Part shown: positions 61,119 through 64,000 of the stretch, piece by piece
Layout of the letters: each line of letters starts with the position of its first letter
Numbering within the stretch: the first letter of the stretch is position 1
The notes under the pieces: generated by a model
Databases searched by the model: none
Told to the model about the DNA's origin: nothing
What the model saw: the letters and a program-made list of their open reading frames with translations, nothing else
NCBI GenBank assembly: GCA_965226775.1
Contig: CBDDEI010000002.1
Span: 930,001-994,000 of the forward strand
Reading direction: 5' to 3'
DNA: 64,000 nt
DNA from: CBDDEI01 sp965226775
GTDB taxonomy: Bacteria > Chloroflexota > Dehalococcoidia > SHYD01
Made by a program: the position numbers and the translations under genes

Positions 61119-63994
61119 TTGTCGTCTCCGTCGAACACCCTAAGGATGGGCAGCAGGATCAGGTAGAGCCCAATACCCAGTCCTGCGAGCCACCAGAGCG
61201 GGAGCGCGTTCAGGAATGCCAGCGCAGCTAGGGTGATGCCCAGGGCAAGGAGCGGCCGGAGGGTGGCGAGACTAAACGGGACGCCGCCCAGTCGCAGACG
61301 GACCTGCCACAGGAAGGGCACAAGGAGAACGATCTCGCTGAGCACGGTGGTTACCGCCGCGCCCTCCATGCCGTACCTGGGGATGGCGTAGAGGTTTGCG
61401 AGCAGGTTGAAGCCGGCCCCCAGCAAGAAGGCCACGGTGATAAAGCGCTGCCGGTTTATCGCAATGAGCACGTACTGGGTTACTCCATTGACATAACTTA
61501 ACGGCAGGAACCAGATGAGTAGCTGGAGCGGTCTGATGGCGGGAGCATAGGCATCGCCAAAGAAGAGCAGGATGAGGGGCTCTGCCAGGAGGGTGACGCC
61601 TAACGCTATGGGAAGAGACAGAATGAGCAGTCCTTTTACGCTGCGGGAGTAGACCTCCAGCAGGCGCTCTGGTGCATCTTGAGCCAGGCGGGAGAAGACC
61701 GGAAACAGCGCCAGAGTGAGGAAGGCGGATATCATCAGCGGCGCGTCCACGAATTTGTAGGCCGTGTGGTAGTAGCCCACCATCTGAACTCCTAGGAAGG
61801 CTTGGAGCAGCAGCACGTCCATCCTGAAAAAGACGGTGTTGAGCAGGTTGTTGACCATGAGAGGAGCGGCAGTGCCCATAAGGCCGCGGAGGAAGGGCAG
61901 CTCGATGTGCGGCCGGAGCGCGGGGAGGGCCTGCTTGGCAAGCGCCCAGAACGCGAGGGCATTGACCGTGGTGGCGATAAGCGACGTGACACCCAGCCCG
62001 ATTACACCCCAGCCTACCAGCAGGCACGCGATGCCTACCGTCGCGCGTAGGAGCGTGGTGAGGACAATCATGACCGCGGGGTACTCCATCTTCTCATGGG
62101 CGGAGAAGAGGGCGCTGAACGCTCCCGAGAAGCTGCCGGGGATGAGGCTCAGGTAGAAGAGCCAGGTTGCCAGCACGGCAGCCACGGGCAGTCCGGAGTA
62201 CTGCTGAAAGAGCCAGGTCACCACTGCCAGCGGCGGCGCGACGACGAGGCAGAGCGCCAAGCGCAGCAGCACCGTGTTGGTTAGGTAGCGATCTGCCTGG
62301 GCATGGTCACGGGAGACCTCCCGGGTCAGCAGCGTGCCCAGCCCGAAGTCGGCGACGATGGCAAAGTAGCCGATGAGCACCACCGCGAAGGCGTAGCCGC
62401 CGTAGGAGGTGGGCCCCAGCAGCCGCAGCATAATGATGGCAAACCCCAGGTCCACCGTTCGCGCCAGCACTTGGGCAGCCATGGGCGTCACACTATTCTT
62501 GAACACCCGCTGGATGGTGGAGGCGCTAACCCGCTCTACCCGGAAGCGGAGCCATGCCCAGTAGCTCACCAGCAGCGCCCAGAACGTGACTGCCAGGAGA
62601 CTCAGCAAGAAGCCAAGGCGCAGGCTGAGCGGCGCGTAGCGGAAGGTGACGGTGTGCAGGCCGGCAGGGAGGGCCACCGCGCGGAAGATGCCATTTGCTT
62701 TGAGCACGGTTAGTTCATTGCCCTGCTGATCGGTGGCCTGCCAGCCGGGGAAGTAGGCGTCGGTGAGGACAAGGTAACCGGGGTAGGGCAGGTCTATCTG
62801 GATGGTGGCGGAGTTGTCGGCGCGTTGCAGGATGGTGGCAGGACGCATGGGCGCGTCGGGGAAGCCCTGTGCGATGATCAGGCCCTCTCCCTGGAGCACC
62901 ACCGTCTTGCGGGGATCGAAGTCAGGCTGGGAGAGGGCGCTACGAGCGCCGGCATCGTCGCCAGCAACGGAGCCGTGGTAGACGGCAAAGGCGCGGGGCA
63001 GCGCTTCCCGGTTCTCGTAGATGAGCACCTCGTTCTCATAGGCCAGGGTGTAGCCAGCAGCAGAGATGGGGCTGGTAGAGAGCAGATACTTCACGTTCAG
63101 CAAATCCAGCAGGGGCGAGGTGAGGGAGTCCGGCTGAGTGAGGTTGTTAATCTGGCTGTAGACAAGGGTAGTGGGCTGCTCCATCAAACCCCAGAAGGCA
63201 ACGTACTCCTTGGGGATAACGGAGTCGTAGCCGCGGATATCCTCCAGGCCCGCGTAGATACCGCTATTGGGCGGCAGCAGCTTGTCCTGGCCGTAGGTGG
63301 CCACACGGAAGGGCTCTCCGCCGGACTGCTGTTGCAGCCACTGCAGCGCAGGCGGCTGGAAGTCCAGAAGCTTCTGATCGGAGAAGGGGAGGTAGCCCCA
63401 GCCGAAGACCAGGAGGTCCGCGCAAGTGACCGCGACGAGGAGCGCGGGCGCAAGGGGGTTGGTGCGCCGGGTAGCGGCCCAAACCGCAACTCCGCTCAGG
63501 AGCAATAGGAGGCTTAGCAGGAAGACATTGCGCGCCTGGTAGGAGTAGAGGCTCTGGATGGAGGGGAAGGCAAGCTGCAGCGAGACCGCACGGTCGTAGA
63601 AGGCCTGTACGATCTGCAACGTAAAGGGCAGGAGCCACCGGCTGAGGACCAGCAGCGCGAGGAGCGCGCCGCCCCCCAGGAGCAAGGCAGGGCCGAGAAG
63701 TCCAACCAGCTTGCTGCGGCTGTGCTGCCCTTGGGCGAATAGTGTATCCGCCCCCAGACCTGCCAGGACAATGAGACAGAAGGAGAAGGGGAAGAGCCAG
63801 CGAAAGGGCGTGTGGATCTGTTCAGCGCTGGGAACGAAGAACAGGAGCAGCCCGTAGAGCGGAGTGCCCAGCGCGAAGAGCAATGACGCCAGCCCAAAGC
63901 CCCCGAAGAAAGCCACATAACGATCGCGGCGGGCGAGCAGGGCCAGCCCTGCCAGCAGCAAGGGGAGCACGCCAATATAGCTGGTTGCCTGCAC
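61088..63994 (-). CDS. YfhO-like membrane protein fused to a MOP/Wzx-type flippase (partial)
   Basis: 968 residues seen; the N-terminus runs off the window. Residues about 1-500 are YfhO-like: several membrane segments, then a large extracytoplasmic part (RGYDSVIPKEYVAFWGLMEQ; LLNVKYLLST; YFPGWQATDQ). Residues about 515-968 are a polysaccharide flippase: VFKNSVTPMAAQVLARTVDLGFAIIMLRLLG in family style (given here as VLARTVDLGFA), GTLLTREVSRD and about twelve membrane segments. No stop or indel separates them, so a true fusion is likely. Probable role in surface glycan assembly, inferred from both families. Confidence 0.85.
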   Translation of the reverse strand: MQATSYIGVLPLLLAGLALLARRDRYVAFFGGFGLASLLFALGTPLYGLLLFFVPSAEQIHTPFRWLFPFSFCLIVLAGLGADTLFAQGQHSRSKLVGLLGPALLLGGGALLALLVLSRWLLPFTLQIVQAFYDRAVSLQLAFPSIQSLYSYQARNVFLLSLLLLLSGVAVWAATRRTNPLAPALLVAVTCADLLVFGWGYLPFSDQKLLDFQPPALQWLQQQSGGEPFRVATYGQDKLLPPNSGIYAGLEDIRGYDSVIPKEYVAFWGLMEQPTTLVYSQINNLTQPDSLTSPLLDLLNVKYLLSTSPISAAGYTLAYENEVLIYENREALPRAFAVYHGSVAGDDAGARSALSQPDFDPRKTVVLQGEGLIIAQGFPDAPMRPATILQRADNSATIQIDLPYPGYLVLTDAYFPGWQATDQQGNELTVLKANGIFRAVALPAGLHTVTFRYAPLSLRLGFLLSLLAVTFWALLVSYWAWLRFRVERVSASTIQRVFKNSVTPMAAQVLARTVDLGFAIIMLRLLGPTSYGGYAFAVVLIGYFAIVADFGLGTLLTREVSRDHAQADRYLTNTVLLRLALCLVVAPPLAVVTWLFQQYSGLPVAAVLATWLFYLSLIPGSFSGAFSALFSAHEKMEYPAVMIVLTTLLRATVGIACLLVGWGVIGLGVTSLIATTVNALAFWALAKQALPALRPHIELPFLRGLMGTAAPLMVNNLLNTVFFRMDVLLLQAFLGVQMVGYYHTAYKFVDAPLMISAFLTLALFPVFSRLAQDAPERLLEVYSRSVKGLLILSLPIALGVTLLAEPLILLFFGDAYAPAIRPLQLLIWFLPLSYVNGVTQYVLIAINRQRFITVAFLLGAGFNLLANLYAIPRYGMEGAAVTTVLSEIVLLVPFLWQVRLRLGGVPFSLATLRPLLALGITLAALAFLNALPLWWLAGLGIGLYLILLPILRVFDGDDKALLRRLLAR

Positions 63995-64000
63995 GTAGTC

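Overview
The window reads as a chromosomal segment of an uncultured, moderately GC-rich bacterium. The best guess is the phylum Chloroflexota, perhaps a Dehalococcoidia/SAR202-like lineage. This is inferred from the mix of housekeeping genes, AmaP, DUF3105, HpnCDE and YfhO-type proteins; no rRNA is present to confirm it. No CRISPR array, intact prophage, intact insertion sequence or replication origin was seen.

Layout. 0-8.2 kb: a formyltransferase, the minus-strand tig-clpP-clpX proteostasis operon, proB, and mtaB with an AmaP-like gene. 8.2-10.2 kb: an AT-richer patch with a solitary PD-(D/E)XK nuclease gene. 10.2-16.5 kb: gyrA, hemW, aspS and a VOC protein. 16.5-20.8 kb: a rearranged segment with paired structured repeats, a tRNA(CAU) gene interrupted by about 150 nt, a tandem duplication of a DUF6226-like/methyltransferase block, and an HNH nuclease. 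20.9-27.3 kb: an isoprenoid/squalene block (a divergent dxs, ispH, hpnC-hpnD-hpnE). 27.4-30.3 kb: a heavily decayed DNA-methylase-type gene. 30.4-33.9 kb: a Fur/Zur regulator with znuA-znuC-znuB and two operator-like palindromes. 34.3-42.1 kb: a giant secreted LRR/cadherin/repeat protein. 42.5-45.6 kb: a small membrane protein, a tandem universal stress protein, a TrxB-like flavoprotein without CxxC, and a small protein. 45.7-50.6 kb: riboflavin genes (ribBA, ribH, ribE, ribD) with small membrane proteins between them. 50.6-59.4 kb: paired small paralogues, four MFS transporters (two from a recent 1.44-kb tandem duplication), an amidohydrolase and an M20 peptidase. 59.4-64 kb: uppP, DUF3105 and a YfhO-flippase fusion cut by the window end.

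How genes work together. Tig, ClpP and ClpX form a folding/degradation module. Dxs and IspH supply isoprenoid precursors, and HpnC/D/E convert farnesyl diphosphate to squalene; no squalene-hopene cyclase is present in the window. RibBA, RibH, RibE and RibD together cover riboflavin synthesis apart from the dephosphorylation step. The Fur-type protein probably represses itself and the zinc-uptake genes.

Quality caution. Several otherwise well-conserved genes (znuA, the giant LRR gene, the trxB-like gene, ribD, the M20 peptidase) are each broken by one 1-2 nt indel, and the tRNA acceptor stem carries one extra base. These could be real lesions or consensus errors, so pseudogene status is uncertain for these loci. 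The 27.4-30.3 kb remnant has many lesions and is clearly dead.
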